Shown: piece after piece, positions 26,228-34,822 of the stretch | How the letters are laid out: each line of letters opens with the position of its first letter | How positions within the stretch are numbered: the stretch's first letter is position 1 | Origin: Alistipes sp. | GTDB lineage: Bacteria > Bacteroidota > Bacteroidia > Bacteroidales > Rikenellaceae | Direction of reading: 5' to 3' | NCBI RefSeq assembly: GCF_020026455.1 | Contig: NZ_JAHHQJ010000001.1 | Location: forward strand, 124,001-188,000 | DNA length: 64,000 nt | The notes under the pieces: model-generated | What the model saw: the letters and a program-made list of their open reading frames with translations, nothing else | Database searches by the model: none | What the model was told of the DNA's origin: nothing | Program-made: the position numbers and the translations under genes

Positions 26228-27996
26228 TTCTTGATGGCTTTGAGTTGGATGGTTTTGGTCGTGGTCTGGCCTTTGTTGTCCGTGATGGTGAGTTGGAAGT
26301 TGAAGGTTCCGGAATCTCTACCACTATCCTCGAAGACGGTAAAGATCAGGTTGACAAATCCCGTGATGGAGAACTGCGGGTCGAACGAAGTCTTGTTGCG
26401 CACGTCTTCATTGACGGGGAATCCGAGTTCGGTGATTATCTGTTTGTTCGCTCCTTCCATATTGCAGAGGTCGAACTTTTCCGGAATCTTCATCTCCGCG
26501 AGCAGGGGCTTGAGTATTTCGGAGATGATGGTCACCTCGAACTTTTGGATGCCGGCCGGGACCTGAATGTCGAGGTCGATCTTCATGTCTTGAGCCAGAA
26601 TCTGCTGTTTGTCGATGTTGTAGCCGACCCATACGATGCTCGGGGGCGTCGGACCTTCGGTAGCTGCGTCGACCGCGAGCGTCAGCGATGCCTGGGTCGA
26701 AAGCCCTTGGGCGTCGGTTATCGTGAAGGCGAATGTGTGCGTGCCCCCGTATGCGGGATAGAGCAGTTTCATGGCTTTTGCGATGTCGAAACTCTTTGCT
26801 GTCACGCCCTTGAGCTCGCTGCCCAGCGGGAGGCCGAGCCCTGCGAGCACCGTGTAGGCGGGGTGAGACGTCCCGATCGAGCAGAGGTCGAATTCCGGTC
26901 CGCCGATTCCGGCCACCATGCCGGTCAGACGGGAGTTGTCCGACGTGATCTTCACCGCGAACGATTCGACGCCGTTGGGTGCGGCGAGGTTGAATGCGAA
27001 CGGTCGGGTGTAGTTGCCCTGGCCGTCGAACATCGAGGCCTGCAGCTGTACGGGCTTCGTGAGGTCGTAGCCCGGACATTCGAGGGTCGGGGTGACGGAA
27101 AGTCCGGGTTCACCCGGGGTGTCGGGCTCGTTGACCTGGATTTCGTCGTCCTTCACGAAGTCGTTGACGTCGATGTCCAGTTTGATGTCGCCCTTGTCCG
27201 AATGGGTGATCACGATCGAGAGCTTGCGCCATTGTCCGGCCTTGACGCCCGAGATGCTCTTGTTGATCCGGACGGGAGTGTCGGGGCTGTCGGCGAACGC
27301 CCCTTCGAGGTGGAGTTTGAGCGTGTTGGTCTCGCCCTGCGGCATGAAGTAGGCCGCGCGCGTCTCCTGCTTGAGGAAGGTCATCGTCGCATCGCCCAGC
27401 GAGACGGTCGATTGGGTGTTGTCGGTGAGCTGGTCGGCGAGGTCTTTCGAACACATCAGCGTCACCTTGATGTTGTTCAGCGTGCAGACGATCTCCTTGA
27501 CGGAGGTGGTTTGCTCCTTCTCGATGACGAACTCTTGCGACCCGAAGTAGACGGGGTGTTCCCATTCGGCTGCCGGGGTCGCGGCGGTCTCTTCCGAACG
27601 GGCCTCCATCGTGTAGCTGCCCACTGGAAGCTCCAGCCGGCCGGTTTCGCCGATCGAGACCTTCAGGTCGCCGTAAGTCTCCTGGAGCACCTGCTCGCCG
27701 GATGCGTTGCGGATTTTGATGATGAATGCGTCGACGTCGGGCTGCGCCTCTTCCGCGCGGGTTGCCGCCCCCTGCGCCCCCTGTGTCTCGTCCGACGTGT
27801 CGTCGGGCCGGGTTTCGGTGTCGGTGTCGACCACGACGCGCATGCTCATGTCCGCCAGCGTCAGGTAGCCTTTGGCATCGGGGTCGGGCGGCGTGCCCGC
27901 TCCGTTGTGCTTGTAAGCGGGGTCTTCGTTCACACAGCCGGTCGCCAGCAGCACCGTTGCTGCCGCGGTCGTCAGAATCTTGGTAAAGCTTTTCAT
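26224..27996 (-). CDS. DUF4493 surface lipoprotein, long form
   Basis: A 590-residue lipoprotein (lipobox LLATGC, Cys21, then VNEDPAY, an acidic run suited to surface export). The N-terminal half has the DUF4493 pattern: KGYLTLADMSMRV, ETGRLELPVGSYTMEARSEE, YFGSQEFVIEKEQTTSVKEIVCTLNNIKV. From about residue 310 come two or three Ig/cadherin-like modules (HTFAFTITDAQGLSTQASLTLAVD and FNFQLTITDNKGQTTTKTIQL). It overlaps its neighbours by 4 bases on both sides, a sign of tight translational coupling. Role unknown; adhesin-like by architecture. Confidence 0.83.
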   Translation of the reverse strand: MKSFTKILTTAAATVLLATGCVNEDPAYKHNGAGTPPDPDAKGYLTLADMSMRVVVDTDTETRPDDTSDETQGAQGAATRAEEAQPDVDAFIIKIRNASGEQVLQETYGDLKVSIGETGRLELPVGSYTMEARSEETAATPAAEWEHPVYFGSQEFVIEKEQTTSVKEIVCTLNNIKVTLMCSKDLADQLTDNTQSTVSLGDATMTFLKQETRAAYFMPQGETNTLKLHLEGAFADSPDTPVRINKSISGVKAGQWRKLSIVITHSDKGDIKLDIDVNDFVKDDEIQVNEPDTPGEPGLSVTPTLECPGYDLTKPVQLQASMFDGQGNYTRPFAFNLAAPNGVESFAVKITSDNSRLTGMVAGIGGPEFDLCSIGTSHPAYTVLAGLGLPLGSELKGVTAKSFDIAKAMKLLYPAYGGTHTFAFTITDAQGLSTQASLTLAVDAATEGPTPPSIVWVGYNIDKQQILAQDMKIDLDIQVPAGIQKFEVTIISEILKPLLAEMKIPEKFDLCNMEGANKQIITELGFPVNEDVRNKTSFDPQFSITGFVNLIFTVFEDSGRDSGTFNFQLTITDNKGQTTTKTIQLKAIKK

Positions 27997-28820
27997 ATCG
28001 CGTTGTTTTTATTTGCAGAATCGATGGCCCCGTCGTTGAGCTCCACGTCGAGGTCCCGGGTCTCGGTGTATCCTTCGCCGAGGGTGATGCTCAGCGTCGC
28101 GCTGCCGGCATTCCCGGCGTCGAGGGTGAAGATGTGGTGCGTGGCGGCGCGTGCCGCTTCGAGCGGCTCGGGGGTGAAGGTGTAGCGCGGACCCTCCGAG
28201 GTGCCGTTCTGGCTCTGGCCCCGGGCCGTGCCCTTCACGGTGAGCGATTTTCCGGCCTGCACCCAGATCGCTTCCGCTTCGGCCGCCTCGCAGGGCCGGA
28301 ACGTGAAGGTGTTGCCCGCTCCGGTCGTCACGGTGAACTCCGCGTTGTTGTAGTATTTCCTGAACGCCTCGGTGGCACGTACCAGAACCTGCGCCTTGGC
28401 GATCGTCGCCGTGATCCGTGCGGTGCTGGTGCGGCGTGCCGTGACCTCGATCTGGGTCGAACCGGCGTAGTAGGGTTTGTCCACGCCTTCGGCCTCGGGA
28501 TCGCCGTAGGTGACCGTGACCGTGTAGCGGCCTTTGGGGAAGTTGTGGGCGGTCTCCTCGGCCTCATACGCCGCTACCGTCGCCCACGTGCGGTCGACGG
28601 TTTCGCCCTTGATCCGCAGGGCGAAATCCGTTCCGGCGGGTTTTGCCGCCGCACGGGTCGTGGTCTGGGGGGCCATTGCCGCCGTAGCGTCGATCGTGGC
28701 GTCGGCCTCGCAGGCGATGCGAATGGAGCCGCATCCCTCTCCGGCGGGGATCTCTTTCTTGTCGGAGCATCCTCCGGCTGCGACAGCTGCCGATGCAAGT
28801 ATGTAAAGCAGTTTTCTCAT
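27993..28820 (-). CDS. DUF4493 lipoprotein, short form
   Basis: A 275-residue lipoprotein (lipobox AAGGC, Cys18, then SDKKEIP). It follows the DUF4493 layout: GSIRIACEAD, a KGRYTVTVTYGDPEAEGVDKPYY turn, GSTQIEVTARRTSTARITATIAKAQVLV. There are no extra Ig-like or PCMD modules, so it is nearly a single-domain member. It ends in a polar Asn/Asp tail. It starts 5 bases after the fimbrillin-like gene and overlaps the next gene by 4 bases. Together with the two longer forms it gives a graded series of DUF4493 proteins in one operon. Confidence 0.78.
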   Translation of the reverse strand: MRKLLYILASAAVAAGGCSDKKEIPAGEGCGSIRIACEADATIDATAAMAPQTTTRAAAKPAGTDFALRIKGETVDRTWATVAAYEAEETAHNFPKGRYTVTVTYGDPEAEGVDKPYYAGSTQIEVTARRTSTARITATIAKAQVLVRATEAFRKYYNNAEFTVTTGAGNTFTFRPCEAAEAEAIWVQAGKSLTVKGTARGQSQNGTSEGPRYTFTPEPLEAARAATHHIFTLDAGNAGSATLSITLGEGYTETRDLDVELNDGAIDSANKNNAI

Positions 28821-28825
28821 GGCGG

Positions 28826-30685
28826 CTATTCGTTGACGATGGATACTTTGATATTGTCGAGGTAGAGCCAGTAGTTACCGTTGAATCCTCCAAACGGGGC
28901 ACTTGTGGTCGTCGAGGATACCATCCATGACGCACGGGTCGTGCTTGCGGCTGCCGGAATGGTGAATGAAGCGGTGTTGGTAATGTTGTCGTAGTTTTGA
29001 TTCTGATTCTGGTCCTTTCCTTCGGTCCCGGGGATGATGGCTTCGTTGATACACAGATTGGGAATAGCCGTTGATCCGGGTTGCCAGCCTGATTCTTGGG
29101 TGTAACCGCAACTGTAAATGGCATTTCCGTCGCCTGGGCCATTGGGCCCGATCAAACTGCGCTCTATCGACCAACGTCCGCCTTTGTAATTGAAAGAAAC
29201 GGTTACTTTCACCGATTTTCCCGATTTGATCCCGCTGAGAGGGGCGGAGTCGATACGGGCCTTGTAAGTATTCGATTTAAAGGATTGGTTTTCAACCCGG
29301 GCACAGATTCGTACGGCCTTGCCTGCGGCAACTCCCACGCGAGCTGCGGTCCAGCCGGGGGTTGAAAGTCCCCAAAGGCTTAAATCAATTGCCGTTCTGT
29401 TGCCGGGGAGAATTAGAAGGCCTCCTACTTCCGGGTTGTCATCGCTGCTCGCATTCTGGCTGATTGAACTGAAATCCTCCGCCAGCAGGTAGGGGACGCT
29501 GAGTGCGATGCCGTTGTTGCTGAATTCGGTGATCTGCGGCATCGTTAGCGAACTTGACACGATGGCGTTTTTCGACTCGTACTGTACCGTGACGGTCTTG
29601 CCCGAGAGGTTGTCGGTCCACGAGGGTTTGAACACCAGGGTGTATTTGCCCTCGGTATCGGGGGCAAATGCGCGGACGTTCGATCTGTTGTCGAACAGAG
29701 CGCCTTCGGGTGCCGTGAGGGTGATTTTTTCGACCGCCTCGCCCAGCGTTGCCCTTCCCTTGTCTGTCGGCAGCGAGAAGCTCAGACGCGTGTAGGCGTG
29801 CCCGAGGGCGGGAATATGGTAGGCGATCGGGGTGGTATGGCCCTCAGAGAAATGTTTGCCGGGGATGTTGCGCGGCTCGGATTCCCCGGTTTCGCCGATC
29901 GCCGTGATGGTCACCTCCTGCTCCGGGGTGAGTTCCGCCGGTGCGATGACGGCGAAGACCACATCGCCCGCATCCTTCGGTGTGTCGAACCGCAACGTCA
30001 GCGTGTTGCTGTCGCCGGAGAGCACCGGCGCAGCGGCGGGATCGGTGGCATCGACCGTCATGCGCCCCGTGACGGGCTGCGGGAATGCCAACGTGATCTC
30101 CGAGATCTTTTCGCCCAGGTCGTTTTTCGGAATGCTTATTTTCAGCACGTGCACTTTGTGGCGGAACTGGAACTGCACCGTCTCGCCGGAGTTGTTCTTC
30201 TCCAGGGCCGGGGCCTTGACCGGATCGGCCACCATCACGTCCCAATTGCCGTCGAAGTCCCCGTTCTGCACATCGGGGATCAGGTAGGAGGCCTGCGTGC
30301 CTTTGCTTTCGGCCGGGACAGGCGACACGGCGTAATAAGTATAGGTGTCCGCAGGCATTTGCGGGATGTCGCTCCTGAATTTGGCCGTGTTGTAGTCGGA
30401 GTTGTAGTGGTAAAGTTTGAACGGCTGTTTGCTGAGGATGGTCTCGGACCGGGAGTTGAGGGCCCAGAGTGCGATCTGATCGTCGGAAGTCCATTTGACC
30501 GAGAGGCCGTCTTCGGCGAGCTGGGTGCGGGACCGGTCTTCGGATTGGATGTCGATCTTCGGACCGGATCCTACCGAGACGCTGATTGTTTCACTCGCCG
30601 GCCGGGTGCCCGTCTCCGAAGATTCGGAACAAGCCCCGAAGGCCAGGGGCAGCGCGAGTAAAATAATCCGGAAATTTATTCGCAT
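28826..30685 (-). CDS. Fimbrillin-like surface lipoprotein
   Basis: A 619-residue lipoprotein (lipobox LAFGAC, Cys19, then SESSETG). Residues about 35-290 carry the fimbrillin/Mfa-like pattern: RTQLAEDGLSVKWTSDDQIALWA, then DTYTYYAVSPVPAESKG and FQFRHKVHVLKI. These proteins form fimbrial subunits or adhesins in Bacteroidales. The C-terminal third (about 410-619) is a beta-rich module ending in WLYLDNIKVSIVNE, which recalls the DNFEWVY end of PCMD proteins and may be a carbohydrate-binding sandwich. First gene of the operon, behind a TAnnTTTG element. Confidence 0.82.
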   Translation of the reverse strand: MRINFRIILLALPLAFGACSESSETGTRPASETISVSVGSGPKIDIQSEDRSRTQLAEDGLSVKWTSDDQIALWALNSRSETILSKQPFKLYHYNSDYNTAKFRSDIPQMPADTYTYYAVSPVPAESKGTQASYLIPDVQNGDFDGNWDVMVADPVKAPALEKNNSGETVQFQFRHKVHVLKISIPKNDLGEKISEITLAFPQPVTGRMTVDATDPAAAPVLSGDSNTLTLRFDTPKDAGDVVFAVIAPAELTPEQEVTITAIGETGESEPRNIPGKHFSEGHTTPIAYHIPALGHAYTRLSFSLPTDKGRATLGEAVEKITLTAPEGALFDNRSNVRAFAPDTEGKYTLVFKPSWTDNLSGKTVTVQYESKNAIVSSSLTMPQITEFSNNGIALSVPYLLAEDFSSISQNASSDDNPEVGGLLILPGNRTAIDLSLWGLSTPGWTAARVGVAAGKAVRICARVENQSFKSNTYKARIDSAPLSGIKSGKSVKVTVSFNYKGGRWSIERSLIGPNGPGDGNAIYSCGYTQESGWQPGSTAIPNLCINEAIIPGTEGKDQNQNQNYDNITNTASFTIPAAASTTRASWMVSSTTTSAPFGGFNGNYWLYLDNIKVSIVNE

Positions 30686-30714
30686 AAAATAGATTCTTTT
30701 ATCTGTAATGTGTA

Positions 30715-30722
30715 CAAAAATA
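30715..30722 (-). promoter_or_regulatory. -7 element of the surface lipoprotein operon
   Basis: Minus-strand TATTTTTG fits TAnnTTTG, 29 bases upstream of the fimbrillin-like ATG. A -33 TTG at the usual distance is missing, which may mean weak or activator-dependent expression. Confidence 0.5.
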
Positions 30723-31059
30723 GGGACAGGTTCCCTTTCGTGGAAATAAATTCAACGAACTCTGAAATTTTTATCACGAACAGCTCTCTTTTTCTTCTTG
30801 CGGATGCTCCTTTTTGGGGATGCGGAGCACGGATGCTCCCGGTCGGAGCCGGCGAGATCAGGCCCTCTTTTGGCCCTTTTGCCTGCCATCTGTTGACTCT
30901 CTTTGGGCTTGGGGTTTTGGGGCATTGGGGGCGTTTCGGAGCCTCCCGGAGCGGGGCAAGGCCGTTCCGGGGGCGGGTGCCCCCGGCTTGTCCGGTCCGT
31001 ACAGCCTCCCTTGCCTCTCCCCTCCGCCGGTCTTGGTCGGTTTATGTGGGTGCAAGCAA

Positions 31060-31096
31060 AAGGGCCGCCCGGAACTCCGGGCGGCCCTTGTTTTCG
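31060..31096 (-). terminator. S9 peptidase terminator
   Basis: A 14-base-pair GC-rich stem (31060-31073 with 31076-31089) followed on the minus strand by TTTTGCTT, 17 bases past the peptidase stop. Confidence 0.8.
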
Positions 31097-31106
31097 GTCG
31101 GGGCGG

Positions 31107-33257
31107 CTATTTCAGGTATTTGTCGAGCCAGCCGAAGAATTCGCGGTTCCAGACCAGCGAGTTCTGGGGCTTGAAGACCTGGTGCGCCTCGTTTTCGAAC
31201 GCCACGAGCCGCGCCGGAATGCCCAGCACGCGGGCCGCCGTGAAGGCCTCGAGCGACTGGGTGTAGGGGATGCGGAAATCCTTCTCACCGGTGATAATCA
31301 GTATAGGCGTGTCCCACTTCGCGACGGACTTGTGCGGCGAGTTGGCGTAGGACCGCTGTGCCATGGCGTTGGTCGTGTCCCAGTAGGAGCCTCCGTAATC
31401 GTTGTTGACGAAGAACAGCTCCTCGGTTTGGCCGTACATGGAGTCGAAGTCGAAGATGCCGCAGTGGGAGATGAAGGCCTTGAAACGCTTCTCGTGACAT
31501 CCGGCGAGGAAGTAGACCGAATAGCCGCCGTACGATGCCCCGACGCATCCCATGCGTTCCCGGTCGGCCCACGGTTCGCTGGCCACGTCGTCGATGGCTG
31601 CCAGGTAGTCGCGGATGTTCTGTCCCGAGTAGTCGCCCGAAATCTGGTCGAGCCATTCCTGTCCGAACGAGGGCAGGCCGCGGCGGTTGGGAGCGACGAC
31701 GATGTAACCCTGCGCCGCCATCAGCTGAAAATTCCACCGATAGCTCCAGAACTGCGATACGACGCTCTGTGGACCGCCCTGACAGTAGAGCAGCACGGGG
31801 TATTTTTGCGACGGGTCGAAATCGGGCGGGAGGATCACCCACGTCAGCATCTGCTTGCCGTCGGTGGTCTTCACCCATCGTTTCTGCACCTCGCCCATGC
31901 GGATGTGGTCGTAGACGGACTTGTTGATGGTCGAAAGCTGCGTCAACCTGCCGTCGGTCGGGTTCACGTCGAAAAACTCCGTGGCCATCGAGATCGTGCA
32001 CATCTCGGCGGCGATCCGCTCCCCGGCCATCGAGAAGGCGTTGATGTCGTGGTCGCCCTTGGTGAGGACCTCCACCTCGCCGACCGACGGCGCGACGCGG
32101 CAGATCTGATGCGTCGCCTCGATCGGGGCGATGAAGTAGATGAGGTCGTTGCCGCTCCACACGACGTTCATGGCGTTGTAGTCGAAGTCGGCAGTGAGGT
32201 CCTGCATTTCGGCGGTCCGGCAGTCGTAGACGAACAGGCGGGCCTTGTCCGACTCGTTGCCTGCGCGGCGCTGCGAGAGGAAGGCGATCTTCGAATCGTC
32301 GGGCGACCAAACCGGGTATTTGTCATAGCCGACCATCTCGGCCAGGTCGAAACACGCTTCGCCCTCCGCGGCGGGTTTGCCCGTGAGCGGTTTGCAGATA
32401 TTGGTCGTCTGGCCCGTCTCGAGGATGTAGACGAAGATGTCCGAATCGGTCGACATGGCATATTCGGTTCCCGTCAGGGGCTTGCAGGTGTAGGCCAGCA
32501 TTGTCCCGGCGTTGTTCCAGGCGATTTCGGCCATGTCGAAATAGGGGGCCAGCGGGGCGTCCCACTGCGCGTCGGGCATGATGTCCCTGCCGTTGGTCAC
32601 GACATCCCCGTCCAGTTCACCGATGAAGATGTGGCGGTATTCGCCCTCGTCCCAGTAGTCCCAGTGGCGCACCATCAGGTCGTCGTAGATGCGGGCCTTC
32701 GACTTGTCCATGTCCTTGTAGATGTCCGACGAACGGCGGTTGGCCGTCTGCACGGTCTGCACCCACCAGATGTGTTTTCCGTCGGGGCTCACGCCGAATC
32801 CCTCCACATCGGAAGCCTTCCCGGCGTCGCCGCAGCCCGTGATCTGGGTCGCGTCGCCGCCCGTGGCGTTCATCCGCCACACCTGCATCGAACCGCCGCG
32901 GTCCGAGAGGAAATAGATCTGCCGACCGTCGGCGCTCCATTTCGGCGAGAGGCTGTTCGACGTGAAGTCCGTCAGGCTTGTCACGGCCTTCGAGTCCATG
33001 TCCTGGATCCGGATCGTCGTCACGCCGCGGTTCTCGGCCATGTTGTAGTCGGTCTGCTGGTAGAGGAGTGTCCGTCCGTCGGGCGAGAGCGACGAGCCGC
33101 CCGCGCGGCTCATCTTCCACATCACCTCGGGGGTGAGACGTCCGGCGGCGATCTCTTCGGCCGTCAGCGCATTGTCGATCTTCAGGGGCTCGGGATGCTT
33201 GCTGCACCCGCCGAGGCCCATAGCTGCAATAGCCGTCATCAGGAGAAATTTTTTCAT
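31107..33257 (-). CDS. S9 prolyl-oligopeptidase-family lipoprotein peptidase
   Basis: A 716-residue serine peptidase with a lipobox (GLGGC, Cys18). A beta-propeller of WD40-like/TolB-like repeats (LSPDGRTLLY, WSADGRQIYFLSDR, VSPDGKHIWWV, WSPDDSKIAFLSQR) covers about 50-430. The alpha/beta-hydrolase domain has the catalytic triad S575 (GASYGGYS), D660 (GEKDFRIPY) and H692 (ENEAHQVF). The layout matches dipeptidyl peptidase 5 / acylaminoacyl-peptidase relatives, which trim peptides in the periplasm. Substrate class is not decidable from sequence alone. It is divergent from the NUDIX gene. Confidence 0.92.
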   Translation of the reverse strand: MKKFLLMTAIAAMGLGGCSKHPEPLKIDNALTAEEIAAGRLTPEVMWKMSRAGGSSLSPDGRTLLYQQTDYNMAENRGVTTIRIQDMDSKAVTSLTDFTSNSLSPKWSADGRQIYFLSDRGGSMQVWRMNATGGDATQITGCGDAGKASDVEGFGVSPDGKHIWWVQTVQTANRRSSDIYKDMDKSKARIYDDLMVRHWDYWDEGEYRHIFIGELDGDVVTNGRDIMPDAQWDAPLAPYFDMAEIAWNNAGTMLAYTCKPLTGTEYAMSTDSDIFVYILETGQTTNICKPLTGKPAAEGEACFDLAEMVGYDKYPVWSPDDSKIAFLSQRRAGNESDKARLFVYDCRTAEMQDLTADFDYNAMNVVWSGNDLIYFIAPIEATHQICRVAPSVGEVEVLTKGDHDINAFSMAGERIAAEMCTISMATEFFDVNPTDGRLTQLSTINKSVYDHIRMGEVQKRWVKTTDGKQMLTWVILPPDFDPSQKYPVLLYCQGGPQSVVSQFWSYRWNFQLMAAQGYIVVAPNRRGLPSFGQEWLDQISGDYSGQNIRDYLAAIDDVASEPWADRERMGCVGASYGGYSVYFLAGCHEKRFKAFISHCGIFDFDSMYGQTEELFFVNNDYGGSYWDTTNAMAQRSYANSPHKSVAKWDTPILIITGEKDFRIPYTQSLEAFTAARVLGIPARLVAFENEAHQVFKPQNSLVWNREFFGWLDKYLK

Positions 33258-33275
33258 TTTTTGAGGTTTCTTACG

Positions 33276-33283
33276 TATATTTG
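33276..33283 (+). promoter_or_regulatory. -7 element of the NUDIX gene
   Basis: TATATTTG fits TAnnTTTG, 22 bases before the NUDIX ATG. The nearest upstream TTG gives only a 12-base spacer, so the -33 element is unclear. Confidence 0.5.
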
Positions 33284-33305
33284 TTCACAAATTTCCGATG
33301 AAAGG

Positions 33306-33911
33306 ATGAACCGTACCGTTTATTTCGCCGACAGGGCCGTGACATTCACGGCCGAAACTCCCGGAGAGGGGTGGTATGCCGTTGCTGCGTCAGCCTGCGG
33401 CGGCATATCACGCGACAAGATACTGAATTTTCTCGAATCGCACAACTCCGTGGCCGTCGTTTCGGACGATCCCGACCGTATTTTCGCCGACTTTGCGGCG
33501 GATTTCACTCCGGTCGAGGCGGCCGGGGGCGTGGTGGTGAACGACTGCGGCGAGTGGCTGATGATCCACCGCAACGGCCGTTGGGACCTGCCCAAAGGTC
33601 ACCTGGAGCGCGGGGAGCGCATCGAGGAGTGTGCTGCGCGCGAGGTCGAGGAGGAGACGGGTGTGGCGGCGGAGGTTGTGCGTCCGCTGTGCGAGACGCT
33701 CCACGCCTATTATTTCCCGAAAACCGCGCGCTGGGAGCTGAAGCGGACCCATTGGTACGAACTGCATGCACCCGGGGGCGGAGGGCTGACGCCCCAGATG
33801 GAGGAGGGTATCGACTCCGCGGTGTGGTCTACGTCCCGCGAGGTGGCCGAGCGTCTGCGCGACGCTTTCCCGACGATCCGCTGCGTGGCGGCGGCAATGG
33901 GCCGGAATTAG
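33306..33911 (+). CDS. NUDIX hydrolase
   Basis: A 201-residue protein whose NUDIX box is complete: GHLERGERIEECAAREVEEETGV (about 99-121), the Gx5Ex7REUxEExGU pattern that binds magnesium and cleaves nucleoside-diphosphate-X compounds. The roughly 70 residues before the NUDIX fold (MNRTVYFADRAVTFTAETPG) are an unclassified N-terminal region, longer than in minimal NUDIX enzymes. The substrate cannot be told. ATG 33306 follows a TAnnTTTG box. Its stop overlaps the stop of the convergent LytTR gene by 4 bases. Confidence 0.9.
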   Translation: MNRTVYFADRAVTFTAETPGEGWYAVAASACGGISRDKILNFLESHNSVAVVSDDPDRIFADFAADFTPVEAAGGVVVNDCGEWLMIHRNGRWDLPKGHLERGERIEECAAREVEEETGVAAEVVRPLCETLHAYYFPKTARWELKRTHWYELHAPGGGGLTPQMEEGIDSAVWSTSREVAERLRDAFPTIRCVAAAMGRN

Positions 33912-34618
33912 GCGTTTTCCGCAGTCTTGGTGAGCCGTCGCCGCGCGGCTTCCCGGTATTTGCGCGAAATCTCGATCGTCATTGCGTCGATCTCCACGTG
34001 TGCCGGGCCGATGCGGCCGATGCGCAGCGTGTTGACAATGAACGAGCGGTGGATGCGCAGAAAGCGGTTGTCCAATTGTGCCTCCCACTGTGAAATGCGG
34101 GTTTTCGTGCGGTAGGCGCCGCCGTCGGCGGTGTGAATCCAGACTTCGCTGTCGTTCGATTCGACGTAGCTGATTTCCGCGGGGTCGAGCGTGACCTTGC
34201 GGCGCTCGGAGATGAAGCTGATCGAAGGGGCATGGGGACAGCGCCGTTCGAGGTGTTTTTCGAGGATCATCTCCGGGGTGATGAAGGCCATCAGGACCAG
34301 CAGGATGAAGGGCGGGTTGAGTAGCAGCCCCGGCATCCCGGCATCACTGGCCCCGAGCACTACGACATGGCCCAGCATCAGCGAGAGGTATTCGACGCCG
34401 AGAATCGCCAGCGCGAGGTAGAGTGCGTCGAGGGCCCCCCCCCGTCGCCGGTTTTCGAATGACAGCTGCGGCACGAAATAGCGGGCCGTGAGCATTCCGG
34501 GCATGAACAGCACGCCGAGCAGCAGGGCGTCGGCAAAGGGATAGCCCAGACCGACGAGGACAAGGGCGATGACGAGCGTGGCCGAAAGCCACCAGACGAT
34601 GGGCAGAAACTGTTTCAT
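33908..34618 (-). CDS. Membrane-tethered LytTR transcription regulator
   Basis: A 236-residue protein with about four membrane segments in the first 125 residues (PIVWWLSATLVIALVLVGLGY, ADALLLGVLFMPGML, ALYLALAILGVEYLSLMLGHVVVLG, PFILLVLMAFITP) and a C-terminal LytTR DNA-binding domain: ISYVESNDSEVWIHTADGGAYRTKTRISQWEAQL and FLRIHRSFIVNTLRIGRI. There is no receiver domain, so DNA binding would be controlled through the membrane part. ATG 34618 is chosen over the in-frame ATG 34654 because a TAnnTTTG promoter box lies between them. A run of nine G in codons 59-62 could cause slippage. Confidence 0.87.
   Translation of the reverse strand: MKQFLPIVWWLSATLVIALVLVGLGYPFADALLLGVLFMPGMLTARYFVPQLSFENRRRGGALDALYLALAILGVEYLSLMLGHVVVLGASDAGMPGLLLNPPFILLVLMAFITPEMILEKHLERRCPHAPSISFISERRKVTLDPAEISYVESNDSEVWIHTADGGAYRTKTRISQWEAQLDNRFLRIHRSFIVNTLRIGRIGPAHVEIDAMTIEISRKYREAARRRLTKTAENA
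34435..34443. repeat. C9/G9 homopolymer inside the LytTR gene
   Basis: Nine consecutive C on the plus strand, G9 in the coding strand, spanning codons 59-62 (Arg-Gly-Gly-Ala) between membrane segments and upstream of the LytTR domain. In this read the frame is intact. Gain or loss of one base would remove the DNA-binding domain. Confidence 0.9.
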
Positions 34619-34635
34619 CCAAAAAATCCTTTTTA

Positions 34636-34643
34636 CAAATATA
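34636..34643 (-). promoter_or_regulatory. -7 element of the LytTR gene
   Basis: Minus-strand TATATTTG fits TAnnTTTG, 17 bases upstream of ATG 34618. This position fixes the start, since ATG 34654 is upstream of it. Confidence 0.55.
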
Positions 34644-34747
34644 GGTAAAATCACGCTCCGGTGTCTCCGTCCGACCCCGTCAAACCCGCTTCCGGGGCCG
34701 ATCGGCGGGATTCGACCGGGCGCGAGCGGGATTCGACAGGCCGAATT

Positions 34748-34780
34748 TTTGGGGGTCCGGCCTGCGGCAGTCTATCTTTG
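34748..34780 (+). promoter_or_regulatory. Promoter of the small ExbB-like gene
   Basis: TTTG at 34748-34751, a 21-base spacer and TATCTTTG at 34773-34780 fit the Bacteroidetes consensus. Confidence 0.65.
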
Positions 34781-34822
34781 CAATGCGGGAATGGTCCCGC
34801 GCTGACTTAAAAACTTTGCGTT

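Larger units (their letters stand above)
30686..31106. other. Intergenic region between S9 peptidase and surface operon
   Basis: 421 bases without a gene. It holds the operon promoter element at 30715-30722 and the S9 peptidase terminator at 31060-31096. The middle (about 30800-31040) is GC-rich with no repeat or coding signal that I trust. Confidence 0.6.

Noticed and set aside
30903..33305. N-terminal 800 residues in frame with the NUDIX protein
   Set aside because: This part is antisense to the S9 peptidase. The NUDIX protein begins at ATG 33306 behind its own -7 element.
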